A DNA stretch of 35,353 bases, from contig NZ_AZFK01000084.1 in assembly GCF_001435775.1 (NCBI RefSeq), forward strand, positions 1 through 35,353. The letters are read 5' to 3'. This document shows, one piece after another, positions 1 to 8,046 of the stretch (position 1 is the first letter of the stretch; every line of letters begins with the position of its first letter). The position numbers were made by a program, and so were the translations under genes. The stretch comes from Limosilactobacillus ingluviei DSM 15946. Lineage in GTDB: Bacteria > Bacillota > Bacilli > Lactobacillales > Lactobacillaceae. The notes below the pieces were generated by a model that was not told the DNA's origin, made no database searches, and was given only the letters and a program-made list of their open reading frames with translations.

Positions 1-54
1 GAAAGTAATAAGATTATCTGTTAAACCGGTTAAGCTTTTGATATAATTATTCAT
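1..54 (-). CDS. Partial gene, N-terminus only; possible ISL3-type transposase
   Basis: A leftward reading frame begins with ATG at 54 and runs off the window after 18 codons (MNNYIKSLTGLTDNLITF). The start is supported by AAAGGACC seven bases upstream. The short N-terminus resembles the opening of ISL3-family transposases of lactobacilli (a short IK-L-L-D-I-F pattern), but that rests on memory of the family and 18 residues cannot prove it. The AT-rich leader up to about position 188 would be the left end of the element. The gene lies just beyond the 3' end of the LacI gene, which suits an insertion next to it. Confidence 0.45.
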   Translation of the reverse strand, partial: MNNYIKSLTGLTDNLITF

Positions 55-195
55 TGTAGACGGTCCTTTCTTTAGTTACTGAAGAGCGGGGGTCAGCCGT
101 CTTCTTTTTTTGTACATACAAAACCCTAATTAATAAAAATGGTACTAACAGGATTTTACTCCCATCAGTACCAAATATTGTAGAACCGATTTGTG

Positions 196-1188
196 TTATG
201 ACAGAGTTTTCAAGGTTTGGCCAGTTTTTAAATTAACTGGCAGGACGGTCGAAGTCGGGGTGAATTTGCCGGCCATGCGGTCCGCCAACAGCTTAACGGC
301 GTAGGTGGCCATTTGTTCAATCGGCTGGATGATCGTGGCCAGTTCCGGCACGAGTTCTTGGGTCGCTTGGGCCCCATCGTAGCCGATGATTTGCAAGTCG
401 GCTGGGACCCGGTAGCCCCGGGCGCGCGCTAGACTAAGCAGGCGGGCGGCGTCAAGATCGTTGCTGGCAAAGATGCCATCGACCGCGGGGTGTTCATCAA
501 ATAAGCGTTCAAATCGCGCCGTTCGTTCGGCGGGCGGGCAGTCAAAAGCGGTGGTGTAAGTGATGGCCGGTAAATGGTGGTCGGCCATCACGGCTTGAAA
601 GGCCTTTTCCCGCTGATTATCGTGCCAGTTGGAAGGGTTGGTCGTGTAGGTGTGAATAATGTGCTGACAGCCCCGCTGAATTAAGGCTTCGGTCGCCAGC
701 TTGGCGCCCGCGTAGTTGTCGGAAGCCACGACCGGAATGTCAGCCCGCAAGAAGCGGTCGATCGCGACAATCGGCAAATTGGCGTGTTGGTATTCCTCCA
801 GCTTATTATTATGCGTGGCGATGATCAGCCCATCGACTTGGTGGCCCATGAGTTGACTGAGGTAGCGCTCTTCTTTGGCGGTTTGGTTCAGAGCATCACT
901 GATCAGTACCTTGTAGCCCCGCTGAAAAAGGGCGTCTTCGAGGTACATGGTTAATTCCCCAAAAAAGGGATTGGCCACGGAGGGGACTAAAATGCCAATT
1001 AAATTGGTGCGTTGGGTATGCAATTGTTGCGCGATCACGTTGGGGTGGTAGTTGAGCTGGGCCATTGCGGCTTCGACTTTATCGATGGTCTTTTGGCTCA
1101 GGGAGCCGCGCCGGTTAATGACCCGGGAAACCGTGGTTTTTGAAACCCCGGCTAAAGCCGCCACGTCTTCAAGCTTCAGCTTCTTCAT
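196..1188 (-). CDS. LacI-family transcriptional regulator (sugar-responsive type)
   Basis: This 330-residue protein has the standard LacI/GalR layout. An N-terminal helix-turn-helix (VAALAGVSKTTVSRVIN, about residues 8-24) is followed by a hinge helix (PNVIAQQL) and a periplasmic-binding-protein-like sugar domain (GILVPSVANPFFGEL, then VDGIFASNDLDAARLL and IIGYDG). The ATG at 1188 is chosen over one 22 codons upstream because it begins the conserved MKKLKLEDVA segment and has AAAGGA upstream. Typical family members run 325-340 residues. It probably represses a sugar uptake or hydrolysis gene, but no such gene is adjacent inside the window; the gene beyond its 3' end looks like a transposase, so its original partner may have been displaced. 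ScrR/RbsR-like specificity is possible; the ligand cannot be read from sequence. Confidence 0.9.
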   Translation of the reverse strand: MKKLKLEDVAALAGVSKTTVSRVINRRGSLSQKTIDKVEAAMAQLNYHPNVIAQQLHTQRTNLIGILVPSVANPFFGELTMYLEDALFQRGYKVLISDALNQTAKEERYLSQLMGHQVDGLIIATHNNKLEEYQHANLPIVAIDRFLRADIPVVASDNYAGAKLATEALIQRGCQHIIHTYTTNPSNWHDNQREKAFQAVMADHHLPAITYTTAFDCPPAERTARFERLFDEHPAVDGIFASNDLDAARLLSLARARGYRVPADLQIIGYDGAQATQELVPELATIIQPIEQMATYAVKLLADRMAGKFTPTSTVLPVNLKTGQTLKTLS

Positions 1189-1222
1189 AATTAAATTCCG
1201 TCCTTTATGCAAAATCCTTTTT

Positions 1223-1250
1223 ATTATAACATGATTAATCATTATCCAAA
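1223..1250 (-). promoter_or_regulatory. Promoter of the LacI gene with a palindromic candidate operator
   Basis: Reading leftward, TTTGGA (1245-1250) and TATAAT (1223-1228) are separated by 16 bases. The spacer contains the perfect 12-bp palindrome ATGATTAATCAT at 1231-1242. A dyad between -35 and -10 is where an autorepressor would bind, so autoregulation by the LacI protein is likely, although the central TTAA is not the usual LacI-type CG centre. Confidence 0.5.
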
Positions 1251-1284
1251 GCAAAAATCCCGCTCCCCTGGTTGGGAACGGGAG
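1250..1284 (-). terminator. Rho-independent terminator of the zinc protease gene
   Basis: On the minus strand CCCGTTCCC and GGGAGCGGG form a nine-base stem with one G-T mismatch, loop AACCAG, followed by ATTTTTGC. It sits between the protease stop codon and the LacI promoter. Confidence 0.75.
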
Positions 1285-1290
1285 GTCAGC

Positions 1291-1962
1291 TTATTGCTTG
1301 GCGGCCGGTTGGTAAAGCTTTTGTACGGCTGCCACGTCCGCGGGTTGAATTGAGTAGTTGGACCCGGCCGGTTGCATGACGGAAATTTGGCCGGTGTGGC
1401 TCAGCCCGATCGCGTGGCCGAGTTCGTGTTCAGCGGTATTAACGATCCGTTCATGGGTGTAGCCGTATGCCGGATTCAGCAGGTAGGCGGCGTTTAAGTA
1501 GACGTGGCCGCGGATGAAGTAACCCGTCGTCGTATTCACGGCCATGTCGGTCAAGCCAGCGGCTTGGTCATCCGTTTTATCCATGGTGGTGGCAATTAAA
1601 TTGGCCTGACTTTTTTGGTTGACGATCTTAAAGGTGAAACAGCCGGTCGCGTTCCACGTCAGGATGGCTTCTTTCATTGCCGTTTGCAGGGTTTCATTTT
1701 GCATGTCTAAATAGATGGTAGCTTGATTAGTGGTCCACTGGCCACTGTCGGCGCCGTTGATGTCATTATGGGTGGCCTTGGCAGCTTGGTGGGTGGTTTT
1801 TTGCCCCGTCAAGCGCCGCCCCAGATTTGTCACGGCCTGTTGGGCTTGGGTCGCGGTGAGGTTAACCCGGTTTTGAAAGGGTTGATTGGTTTGGTAAAAC
1901 CAAATGCCACCGCTAAACAGCAGAGTGTAAAAGAGGACGGTGACAAAGCGGTGAAATCGCAT
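1291..1962 (-). CDS. Matrixin-like zinc metalloprotease, membrane-anchored or secreted
   Basis: The 223-residue protein carries the full metzincin zinc site HELGHAIGLSH (about residues 179-189, HExxHxxGxxH) followed by a Met-turn SVM about six residues later, the signature of matrixins (peptidase M10A) and related metzincins. An N-terminal hydrophobic stretch (FVTVLFYTLLFSGGIWF, residues 6-22) without an obvious cleavage site suggests a signal anchor, placing the catalytic domain outside the cell. The start at 1962 is preferred over 2001: it begins right before the membrane segment and has GAAGGGA upstream. The region of residues 75-178 has the TIYLD and TWNATGCFTF features expected of the matrixin N-terminal subdomain. 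There is no prodomain cysteine switch. The substrate is unknown; a self-processing or cell-surface role is possible. Confidence 0.85.
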   Translation of the reverse strand: MRFHRFVTVLFYTLLFSGGIWFYQTNQPFQNRVNLTATQAQQAVTNLGRRLTGQKTTHQAAKATHNDINGADSGQWTTNQATIYLDMQNETLQTAMKEAILTWNATGCFTFKIVNQKSQANLIATTMDKTDDQAAGLTDMAVNTTTGYFIRGHVYLNAAYLLNPAYGYTHERIVNTAEHELGHAIGLSHTGQISVMQPAGSNYSIQPADVAAVQKLYQPAAKQ

Positions 1963-1986
1963 GGGGGCACTTCCCTTCAAAGAATT

Positions 1987-2000
1987 TGAAACCGATTTCA
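1987..2000. promoter_or_regulatory. Candidate catabolite-responsive element (cre, CcpA site)
   Basis: TGAAACCGATTTCA matches the cre consensus TGNAANCGNTNNCA at every defined position and is embedded in a longer dyad (TTTGAAA/TTTCAAA). It lies 25 bases upstream of the protease start and 84 upstream of the TIM start, so CcpA could control either divergent unit. A local LacI-family repressor could also use such a site. Confidence 0.65.
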
Positions 2001-2084
2001 AAAGAAGAAGCCGGTCCTTGCCTATTTATGATACACTGGACGTACGAGAATTTGTAACTTTTTATCTGAAATGGAGGCACTAGG

Positions 2085-2888
2085 ATGCGAAAGCCTTTTA
2101 TTGCGGCGAATTGGAAGATGCACAAGACGGTCGAAGATGCCGTTAAGTTTGTCGAAGAAGTGCAACACCGCTTACCAAGTGAAGATGTTTTAACTTGCGG
2201 GATTGCGGCGCACTTTTTAGCCCTGTACCCGATGGTGCAAAAGACCAAGGGGATCAAACTCGGCGTGATTGCCCAAAATTCCTACGGTGAATTTTCGGGG
2301 CCCTACACCGGCGAAGTCAGTCCGCGGGCCTTGGCGGCGGCCGGTGTCCAATACGTGATGTGTGGTCACATTGAACGGCGAACCCTGTTTCACGAAGATA
2401 ATGCCATGGTGGCTAAAAAGGTGGCGGCGGTTTTGCAATGCGGGATGACGCCCATTATCTGTACTGACGAAACGATGGTCCAACAGGAATTCAACGGTGA
2501 GGTTCACTATGTCTTTGCCCAACTGATGGATGTTTTGAGTGAGGTTTCTTTTGATCAAGTGAAAAATATCATCATTTCCTACGAACCAAGTTGGGCCGTC
2601 GGGGTGGGGCAACACGCCAACCCGACCCTGGCCGAAGAAGGGTGTCGCTTGATCCGGCGCAGCATTGCGGATACCTACTCCTATGAGGTAGCCGATAAGA
2701 TTCGGATCCTGTACGGGGGGAGCGTGAACCCCGAAAACATCCAGTTAATCATGAGCAAGCGTGATATTGATGGGGTTTTGATCGGGCGGGCCAGCCTGGA
2801 TGCTGATAACTTCCTGACGATGGTCGACCGCGTCGCGGAACTCTACGCGCCCCAGAAATCAACTGCCAAGCAGCCGGCTAAAAAATAA
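2085..2888 (+). CDS. tpiA: Triosephosphate isomerase paralogue, divergent
   Basis: The 267-residue protein spans the whole TIM barrel. Catalytic residues are present: N9 and K11 (NWKMH), H95 (CGHIERR) and E167 (YEPSWAVGVG). Several otherwise conserved positions differ. The Ser after His95 in GHSERR is Ile96. The loop-6 sequence is SWAVGVGQHA rather than VWAIGTGK. The CxGE segment reads CTDE. The phosphate-binding GG near the C-terminus is GR (residues 234-235). It is also longer than the usual 250 residues because of a Lys/Ala-rich tail. It may act on a different small aldose/ketose phosphate or be a low-activity isomerase. GGAGG six bases upstream supports the ATG at 2085. It forms a pair with the epimerase-like gene 25 bases downstream. 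Whether a canonical tpiA exists elsewhere cannot be seen here. Confidence 0.8.
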   Translation: MRKPFIAANWKMHKTVEDAVKFVEEVQHRLPSEDVLTCGIAAHFLALYPMVQKTKGIKLGVIAQNSYGEFSGPYTGEVSPRALAAAGVQYVMCGHIERRTLFHEDNAMVAKKVAAVLQCGMTPIICTDETMVQQEFNGEVHYVFAQLMDVLSEVSFDQVKNIIISYEPSWAVGVGQHANPTLAEEGCRLIRRSIADTYSYEVADKIRILYGGSVNPENIQLIMSKRDIDGVLIGRASLDADNFLTMVDRVAELYAPQKSTAKQPAKK

Positions 2889-2913
2889 ACCAGGCCCCAA
2901 GAAAGGAGGGGGG

Positions 2914-4035
2914 ATGATGACAAAATTGAAAGTAATGATCCCCCTGAGTACACGGGCGGGGGTGATCAAGTTTGCCCCAGTGATTCAATTAATGCAACAA
3001 GCACCCCAGGATTTTGAGCCGGTAATTGTGGTGGCTTCGCAACAATACCAACAATTGCACACGGTGCTAGCGGATTTTGCCTTAACCGCGGATTTTGAAT
3101 TGGCCGTTAATCCAGCCGAACTGCGGGGGCGCCCGGACGAGTTGAGTCGCTTGGTGCACCACTTGCAGACAGTGGTGAATGCGGCCCAGCCGGCCTTAAT
3201 TTTAACTTTAGGGGACTCGCTGGCGACCCTGGCCGCCAGTCTGGTCGGGTTTTATAACCGGCTCCCGGTGGCTCACGTGGAGGCGGGCTTGCGGACCTTT
3301 GATAAAGCCGAGCCCTTTCCGGACGAAATGCACCGTCAGCTCACGGACACCTTGGCGGATCTGTACCTGGCGCCCACCGCTGCGGCCAAGGAAAACCTCT
3401 TGTTTGAGCACCGGGCGGAAGCCCAAATCGTGGTGACGGGGAATCCAATTGTCGACGTGGTAAAGCAATGCTACCAAGCCGATTACACCAGTCCCTTGCT
3501 AACTCAGTTGCCACCCCAGCGGCGCTTGTTGCTACTGACCATTGGGCGGGTAGAAAATACCGGTCTGCCCCTGGAAGGAATTTTGCGGACGATGCGCGAT
3601 GTGGTGGAAACCAATCCCGACGTGGAATTGTTGTGCCCGATGGCCTTGGATTCGCGGGGCTTTCCCTTGGCCCAGCGGCTCTTGGCCAACCGGGCGCGGA
3701 TTCACCTAGTACCTTTGCTGGCCCTGCGTGATTTTATCAATACGGCGGCCCGCAGTTACTTGATCGTGACCGATTCGGCGGGGACGGTCGAAGAAGCCTC
3801 GGTCTTTCACCGGCCGGTCTTATTGTTGCGCCAAAATACTGAGCGGCCCGAAGCCCTCTTTGCCCAAACCACCCGGGTGGTTGGGACCGACCCGACCAGT
3901 TTGCAACAAGCGGTCTTTGAGCTTTTGCACGACAAGCGGGCCTACCGGGCCATGCAAAATGAAGATGAGGCTCTCTTTGGTGACGGACACGCTGCCGAAC
4001 GGATCTTAGCCGCCCTACAACAGCATTACGGATAG
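2914..4035 (+). CDS. UDP-N-acetylglucosamine 2-epimerase-like protein, altered active site
   Basis: The protein (373 residues) has the two-Rossmann-domain fold of WecB/MnaA epimerases. Recognisable landmarks are VEAGLRT (E123), PFPDEMHR (E138), GNPIVD, TDSAGTVEEA and the nucleotide-binding NTERPE (309-313). Compared with WecB, the aspartate equivalent (D101) and both glutamates are kept, but the catalytic histidine of the HRREN motif is Gly211 (GRVEN), the N-terminal GTRPE reads STRAG and HGDT reads LGDS. It may have lost epimerisation and retained UDP-sugar binding or hydrolysis, or work on another sugar nucleotide. Two tandem ATGs occur; the second (2917) is better spaced, seven bases, from AGGAGG at 2904-2909. 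It is cotranscribed with the TIM paralogue and ends at a strong bidirectional terminator. Confidence 0.75.
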   Translation: MMTKLKVMIPLSTRAGVIKFAPVIQLMQQAPQDFEPVIVVASQQYQQLHTVLADFALTADFELAVNPAELRGRPDELSRLVHHLQTVVNAAQPALILTLGDSLATLAASLVGFYNRLPVAHVEAGLRTFDKAEPFPDEMHRQLTDTLADLYLAPTAAAKENLLFEHRAEAQIVVTGNPIVDVVKQCYQADYTSPLLTQLPPQRRLLLLTIGRVENTGLPLEGILRTMRDVVETNPDVELLCPMALDSRGFPLAQRLLANRARIHLVPLLALRDFINTAARSYLIVTDSAGTVEEASVFHRPVLLLRQNTERPEALFAQTTRVVGTDPTSLQQAVFELLHDKRAYRAMQNEDEALFGDGHAAERILAALQQHYG

Positions 4036-4038
4036 CAT

Positions 4039-4064
4039 AAAGCCCCCGGGGATCCGGGGGCTTT
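4039..4064. terminator. Bidirectional terminator between the epimerase-like gene and thrC
   Basis: A perfect 11-bp stem (AAAGCCCCCGG/CCGGGGGCTTT) with loop GGAT lies between the convergent stop codons at 4035 and 4067. The ends are only A/T triplets, so the U-tracts are short, but the stem is very stable. Confidence 0.8.
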
Positions 4065-4066
4065 GC

Positions 4067-5548
4067 TTATCCTTGTAGGATTTGTTGAACAATGGCTTTC
4101 ATGTCGGCCGGGGCGACCTCGGCTTGGGATTGGGGCTGATTGGTGAAGAGTTCTTGCACCCCCGCGGTGAGGGGGGCGGCATCAAATTCGGCCAGTTGTT
4201 TGATCGCCGTTAACCCGGAGCTGACCGGGGCCGGGCTGATGGCATCCAACACCGTTTCGGGGAACTTGTACGGGCTGGCCGTTGCCAAGACCACGCACGG
4301 CCGCTGGTCGCCGGTGACTTGTTGGTATTGGCGGGCCACGAACGATCCCACGGCGGTGTGCGGATCAATCAGGTAATTATCAGCGTCAAAGACCCGCTTG
4401 ATTTCGGCTTGCAGCTGCATGGGGGTGGCATAACCAGCGGCAAAAGTTGTTGTTAAACGCTGATGCACCTCAGCTGGCACGGTATAGTGACCGGTGGTTT
4501 GCAATTGGTTCATCAGTTGAGCCACCAGATCGGCGTCGTGGTCGCTGACGTCGAACAGCAAGCGTTCTAAGTTAGAGGAGACCAAAATGTCCATGGATGG
4601 TGAATTCGTGACGTAAAATTCGCGGCGCTTATCGTAGGTCCCAGTGGCAAAAAAGTCGGTTAAGACATTGTTGGCATTGGAAGCACAAATCAGCTTCCCG
4701 ACCGGCAGCCCCAATTTTTTCGCGTAGTACCCAGCTAGGATGTCACCGAAGTTTCCAGTCGGGACGGCAAAGTTGACCAAGTCCCCGCTTTGAATTTCTT
4801 GGCGTTGCAATAATTGCCCGTAGGCGGCAAAGTAGTAGGCAATTTGCGGGATCAAGCGGCCAACGTTCATCGAGTTGGCGGACGAAAATTGTTGCTGGCG
4901 GGCAGCTAATTCGTGGGCCAGGGCGTAATCGCTAAAGAGCTGCTTGACCGTCGTCTGGGCTTGATCGAAGTTGCCAGTTACGGCGACGACATGCAGATTG
5001 CCCCCGGCTTGGCCTAGCATTTGAGCTTTTTGGACCGGGCTGATCCCGTCGCGCGGATAAAAGACGATCACTTGCGTGCCGGCCACGTTTTGAAAGCCGC
5101 GCAGGGCTGCCGTACCGGTATCGCCAGAGGTGGCCGTTAAAATGATCGTTTCGCTGTCTTCCCCGGTTTGGACCTTGGCTAGTTGCAGCAGTTGCGGTAA
5201 GGCCTGCAAGGCCACGTCCTTGAAGGCGAGAGTCGGGCCGTGGAACAGTTCTAAATAATAGTTGCCCCCGTGGCGCGCGGAAAGCGGGGTAATTTGTTGG
5301 GCATCCCATTGCGTACCATAAGCGCGCTGCACGGCCCCCGGCAAGGCGGCTAAATCGGGGAAAAACCAGGTTAAAACTTGCTGGGCAATGGCCTGGTAGG
5401 GCTGGGTGGTAAACGGAGCTAAATCATAGCTGGGCTGGGGAAACGTGCTGGGGACAAAGAGGCCACCATCCGGGGCCAAGCCCTTGATAATGGCAGCTGC
5501 GCTCGTTACGGGCTGGGCTTGCGGGTCACGGGTACTGCGGTAATTCAT
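4067..5548 (-). CDS. thrC: Threonine synthase
   Basis: The 493-residue PLP enzyme converts O-phosphohomoserine to threonine, the last step of the pathway. The PLP lysine is K110 in HGPTLAFKDVALQ. The N-terminal MNYRSTRD and PDGGLFVP motifs and the TATSGDTGTAAL phosphate-binding segment are those of the long fungal/enterobacterial-type threonine synthase. The start at 5548 is chosen because it begins the family N-terminus and has AAGGAGGA eight bases upstream; the frame is open 19 codons further. It is transcribed divergently from hom-thrB, with about 140 bases between them. A leftward TATAAT at 5594-5599 is its likely -10 box. No leader peptide or T-box is visible. Confidence 0.95.
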   Translation of the reverse strand: MNYRSTRDPQAQPVTSAAAIIKGLAPDGGLFVPSTFPQPSYDLAPFTTQPYQAIAQQVLTWFFPDLAALPGAVQRAYGTQWDAQQITPLSARHGGNYYLELFHGPTLAFKDVALQALPQLLQLAKVQTGEDSETIILTATSGDTGTAALRGFQNVAGTQVIVFYPRDGISPVQKAQMLGQAGGNLHVVAVTGNFDQAQTTVKQLFSDYALAHELAARQQQFSSANSMNVGRLIPQIAYYFAAYGQLLQRQEIQSGDLVNFAVPTGNFGDILAGYYAKKLGLPVGKLICASNANNVLTDFFATGTYDKRREFYVTNSPSMDILVSSNLERLLFDVSDHDADLVAQLMNQLQTTGHYTVPAEVHQRLTTTFAAGYATPMQLQAEIKRVFDADNYLIDPHTAVGSFVARQYQQVTGDQRPCVVLATASPYKFPETVLDAISPAPVSSGLTAIKQLAEFDAAPLTAGVQELFTNQPQSQAEVAPADMKAIVQQILQG

Positions 5549-5593
5549 TTGATAGATCCTCCTTGGGCCAATTTTTCTGGTTACTTTTGCTTT

Positions 5594-5599
5594 ATTATA
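5594..5599 (-). promoter_or_regulatory. Likely -10 box for thrC
   Basis: TATAAT on the minus strand lies 46 bases upstream of the thrC start. No good -35 is seen at 16-18 bases. Confidence 0.4.
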
Positions 5600-5687
5600 C
5601 CCCATTTGGCCAGGTTTCTGTGGTAAACTTTAAAAAATGATGAGAAGAAATTAATTGTAATTTTAAAGAAAGGACGGGGAAGACAGG

Positions 5688-6965
5688 ATGGAGGAAATTA
5701 AATTAGGGATGGTTGGCCTCGGCACGGTCGGCAGTGGAGTGTTGGAAATGGTCCAAAAGCACGCGGCGAAGATTTCCGCGGTGACGGGGCGCAAATTGGC
5801 CTTAAAGACGGTGGTCGTGCGTAATTTGGCCAAACACGCGGCGGTCGCCCAGCAGGTGTACCTGACGACGGATCTGAATGAAATCTTAACGGACCCCGAA
5901 ATTCAAATCGTGGTGGAAGTCATGGGCGGAATTCACCCCGCCAAGGAAGTGATTACCCAGTTATTAACCGCCCATAAGCATGTGGTGACGGCCAATAAGG
6001 ATTTGATTGCCACGGAAGGGGCCGAATTGATTGAGTTGGCGCGCGCCAATCACTGTGACCTCTTGTACGAAGCCAGTGTGGCCGGGGGGATCCCGATTTT
6101 GCGGACGATTGCCGACAGTTTTGCCGCTGACCAGATTACTGAGGTGAAGGGGATTGTCAACGGGACGACCAATTACATTTTGACCCAGATGGCCCAACAA
6201 CATTGGTCATACGAACAGGCCCTGCAAAAAGCCCAGGAATTGGGCTTTGCCGAAGCCGATCCGACCAACGATGTCAAGGGCAAGGATGCCGCCTACAAGA
6301 TGGTGATCCTCAGCCAGTTCTCCTTTGGGACCCGGGTCCCAGTGGCGGCCGTGGCAACCGAAGGAATCGACCAGGTGGCTGCCCAAGACGTGGCGCAAGC
6401 GGCGGCCTTTGGCTATACGATTAAACTGGTGGGGGTAGCCCGCTTAGCCGGGGACGGTTTGTTTGTTGAGGTTGCGCCGGCCCTGGTAAACCGCCACCAC
6501 CCCTTAGCTGAAGTCAATAATGAGAATAACGCGGTGATGGTCAGGGGCCAAGCCGTCGGTGATACGCTCTTTTACGGTCCCGGGGCCGGGGGCTTGCCGA
6601 CGGCGAATAGTGTCTTATCCGACATTACCACGGTCATGAAGAATATGATTTTAAAGACAAACGGCAATTCCTTTAACCGCTATTCTAAGCAATTGACCTT
6701 AGCGGAGTCAGCGGCGGTGAAGGACCGCTATTACTTGGCGTTGACTTTGCCGGACCAACCCGGGGAAATGCAAAAACTGACCACGGAGATGGCCAAACTC
6801 AACGCCAGCTTCTCACAGATCGTGCAACAAGCCGGCCAGAATGGCCAAGCCCGGGTGATGATCATTACCCACGAAATGAGCAAGGCGCAATTGGCCCAAT
6901 TGCAAGCCGCCCTGGCGGCCTTGAAGACCGCTACGTTGCACTGTGCTTACCGGGTAATTGAGTAA
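5688..6965 (+). CDS. hom: Homoserine dehydrogenase
   Basis: The 425-residue enzyme reduces aspartate semialdehyde to homoserine with NAD(P)H. The N-terminal Rossmann motif is GLGTVG (residues 10-15). The substrate-binding/catalytic signature is FAEADPTNDVKGKDAAYK (about 187-204), with the catalytic Asp/Lys of the family at the end. A C-terminal ACT domain (from about residue 345: YYLALTLPDQPGEM) is expected to give feedback control by threonine. It has its own GAAAGGA ribosome site 13 or more bases upstream. It is followed eight bases later by thrB, so the two are cotranscribed. Confidence 0.95.
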   Translation: MEEIKLGMVGLGTVGSGVLEMVQKHAAKISAVTGRKLALKTVVVRNLAKHAAVAQQVYLTTDLNEILTDPEIQIVVEVMGGIHPAKEVITQLLTAHKHVVTANKDLIATEGAELIELARANHCDLLYEASVAGGIPILRTIADSFAADQITEVKGIVNGTTNYILTQMAQQHWSYEQALQKAQELGFAEADPTNDVKGKDAAYKMVILSQFSFGTRVPVAAVATEGIDQVAAQDVAQAAAFGYTIKLVGVARLAGDGLFVEVAPALVNRHHPLAEVNNENNAVMVRGQAVGDTLFYGPGAGGLPTANSVLSDITTVMKNMILKTNGNSFNRYSKQLTLAESAAVKDRYYLALTLPDQPGEMQKLTTEMAKLNASFSQIVQQAGQNGQARVMIITHEMSKAQLAQLQAALAALKTATLHCAYRVIE

Positions 6966-6979
6966 AGGGGACGATGGCA

Positions 6980-7843
6980 ATGCAAATTAAGGTACCAGCT
7001 TCTTCAGCTAATCTGGGGCCGGGCTTTGATTCAATTGGCCTGGCGGTCGATCGGTACTTAAAAGTAACGGTCTTAGAACCGACTGAGACGTGGGCGGTGG
7101 ACCATGACTTGCCTCAGGTCAGCCATGGGGCGACAAACATGATTGTGCAAGCTGCGTTGCAACTAACGCCCGCCTTGCCCCCGCACCATCTCTTGGTGCA
7201 AAATGAAATTCCGCTTTCCCACGGCCTCGGCTCGTCTTCTGCAGCGATTGTGGCCGGAATCGAATTGGCCAATCAGCTGGCCGACCTCCAACTGACCCCG
7301 CTGGCTAAAGTTCAGCATGCGGCCAGATTAGAGGGACACCCGGATAATGTGGCCCCGGCTATTTTAGGCGGGGTGGTCGTTGGCACCAGTCTGGCCGAAA
7401 AATTTGTGGCTGTTCAGGCCCCGGTACCGCCGGTAGCCTTAGTGGCCTACATCCCGAAGTACAACTTGGCTACGAAGGCGGCTCGGGCGGCCTTGCCAGC
7501 GCACTTAGCTTTTGGCGTGGCCACACATGCCAGTGCGATTGCTAATACTTTAGTGGCGGCGTTGTTTGCCCAGCGTTATGATTTAGTGGGGCCCTTGATG
7601 GAGGCTGATCAATTCCACGAACCGTCCCGGGCGGCATTGGTGCCAGAGTTGGCCCAGTTGCGTGAAATTGGCCACCAAGTTGGCGCGGTGGCGACCTACC
7701 TCAGTGGGGCCGGGCCAACCGTGATGACCCTGTTGAAACCGACCCGGGTGGCGGCCTTTCAAAATCATGTGCGACAAGCAGGCTTGCCGGGCCAGGTCTG
7801 GCAGTTGCAAGTCGACCAAACTGGGGTCCAAGTAGTGAATTAA
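6980..7843 (+). CDS. thrB: Homoserine kinase
   Basis: A GHMP-family kinase of 287 residues that phosphorylates homoserine. The N-terminal VPASSANLGPGFDSIG and the ATP loop SHGLGSSSAAI (residues 80-90) are diagnostic, as is the C-terminal LSGAGPTVM. Two in-frame ATGs exist, 6974 and 6980; the second is nine bases from AAAGGGG and gives the usual short N-terminus, so it is preferred. It is separated from hom by about 14 bases, completing hom-thrB with thrC divergent upstream. It ends at a terminator at 7860-7895. Confidence 0.95.
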   Translation: MQIKVPASSANLGPGFDSIGLAVDRYLKVTVLEPTETWAVDHDLPQVSHGATNMIVQAALQLTPALPPHHLLVQNEIPLSHGLGSSSAAIVAGIELANQLADLQLTPLAKVQHAARLEGHPDNVAPAILGGVVVGTSLAEKFVAVQAPVPPVALVAYIPKYNLATKAARAALPAHLAFGVATHASAIANTLVAALFAQRYDLVGPLMEADQFHEPSRAALVPELAQLREIGHQVGAVATYLSGAGPTVMTLLKPTRVAAFQNHVRQAGLPGQVWQLQVDQTGVQVVN

Positions 7844-7859
7844 AAAGTGAAAAATCAGG

Positions 7860-7895
7860 GGCTGGAAGAAGGCAAGGCTTTTTTCCAGCCTTTTT
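7860..7895 (+). terminator. Terminator of hom-thrB
   Basis: GGCTGGAA (7860-7867) pairs with TTCCAGCC (7883-7890), followed by TTTTT. Confidence 0.85.
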
Positions 7896-7980
7896 AGCTG
7901 CCCCAAAAGCAAAAAAATTTTTTCAGCCGTGCCCGCCAATTTTCTGAAAACGTAGAAGGGTTAATATTCATATTACTTTC

Positions 7981-8020
7981 ACCTGATAGTTTGAACCTTC
8001 AAAATATTGATAAATCAGGT
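7981..8020. repeat. Inverted repeat enclosing a FabT-like box, upstream of the fab promoter
   Basis: ACCTGAT (7981-7987) and ATCAGGT (8014-8020) are perfect inverted copies. Between them lies AGTTTGAACCTTCAAAAT (7988-8005), a FabT-like dyad with one extra base in the centre, and directly after is the half-site TTTGATTA (8021-8028). It may be an extra FabT-binding region; no other role is evident. Confidence 0.4.
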
Positions 8021-8046
8021 TTTGATTAATAAAAAATCGCCAAATT

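Noticed and set aside
1913-2257. Minus-strand 114-codon frame across the protease/TIM gap
   Set aside because: It overlaps the promoter and cre region and the coding starts of two real genes and has no homology I recognise.
5600-5687. Possible T-box or threonine leader between thrC and hom
   Set aside because: Too short, with no leader peptide, antiterminator or specifier structure visible.
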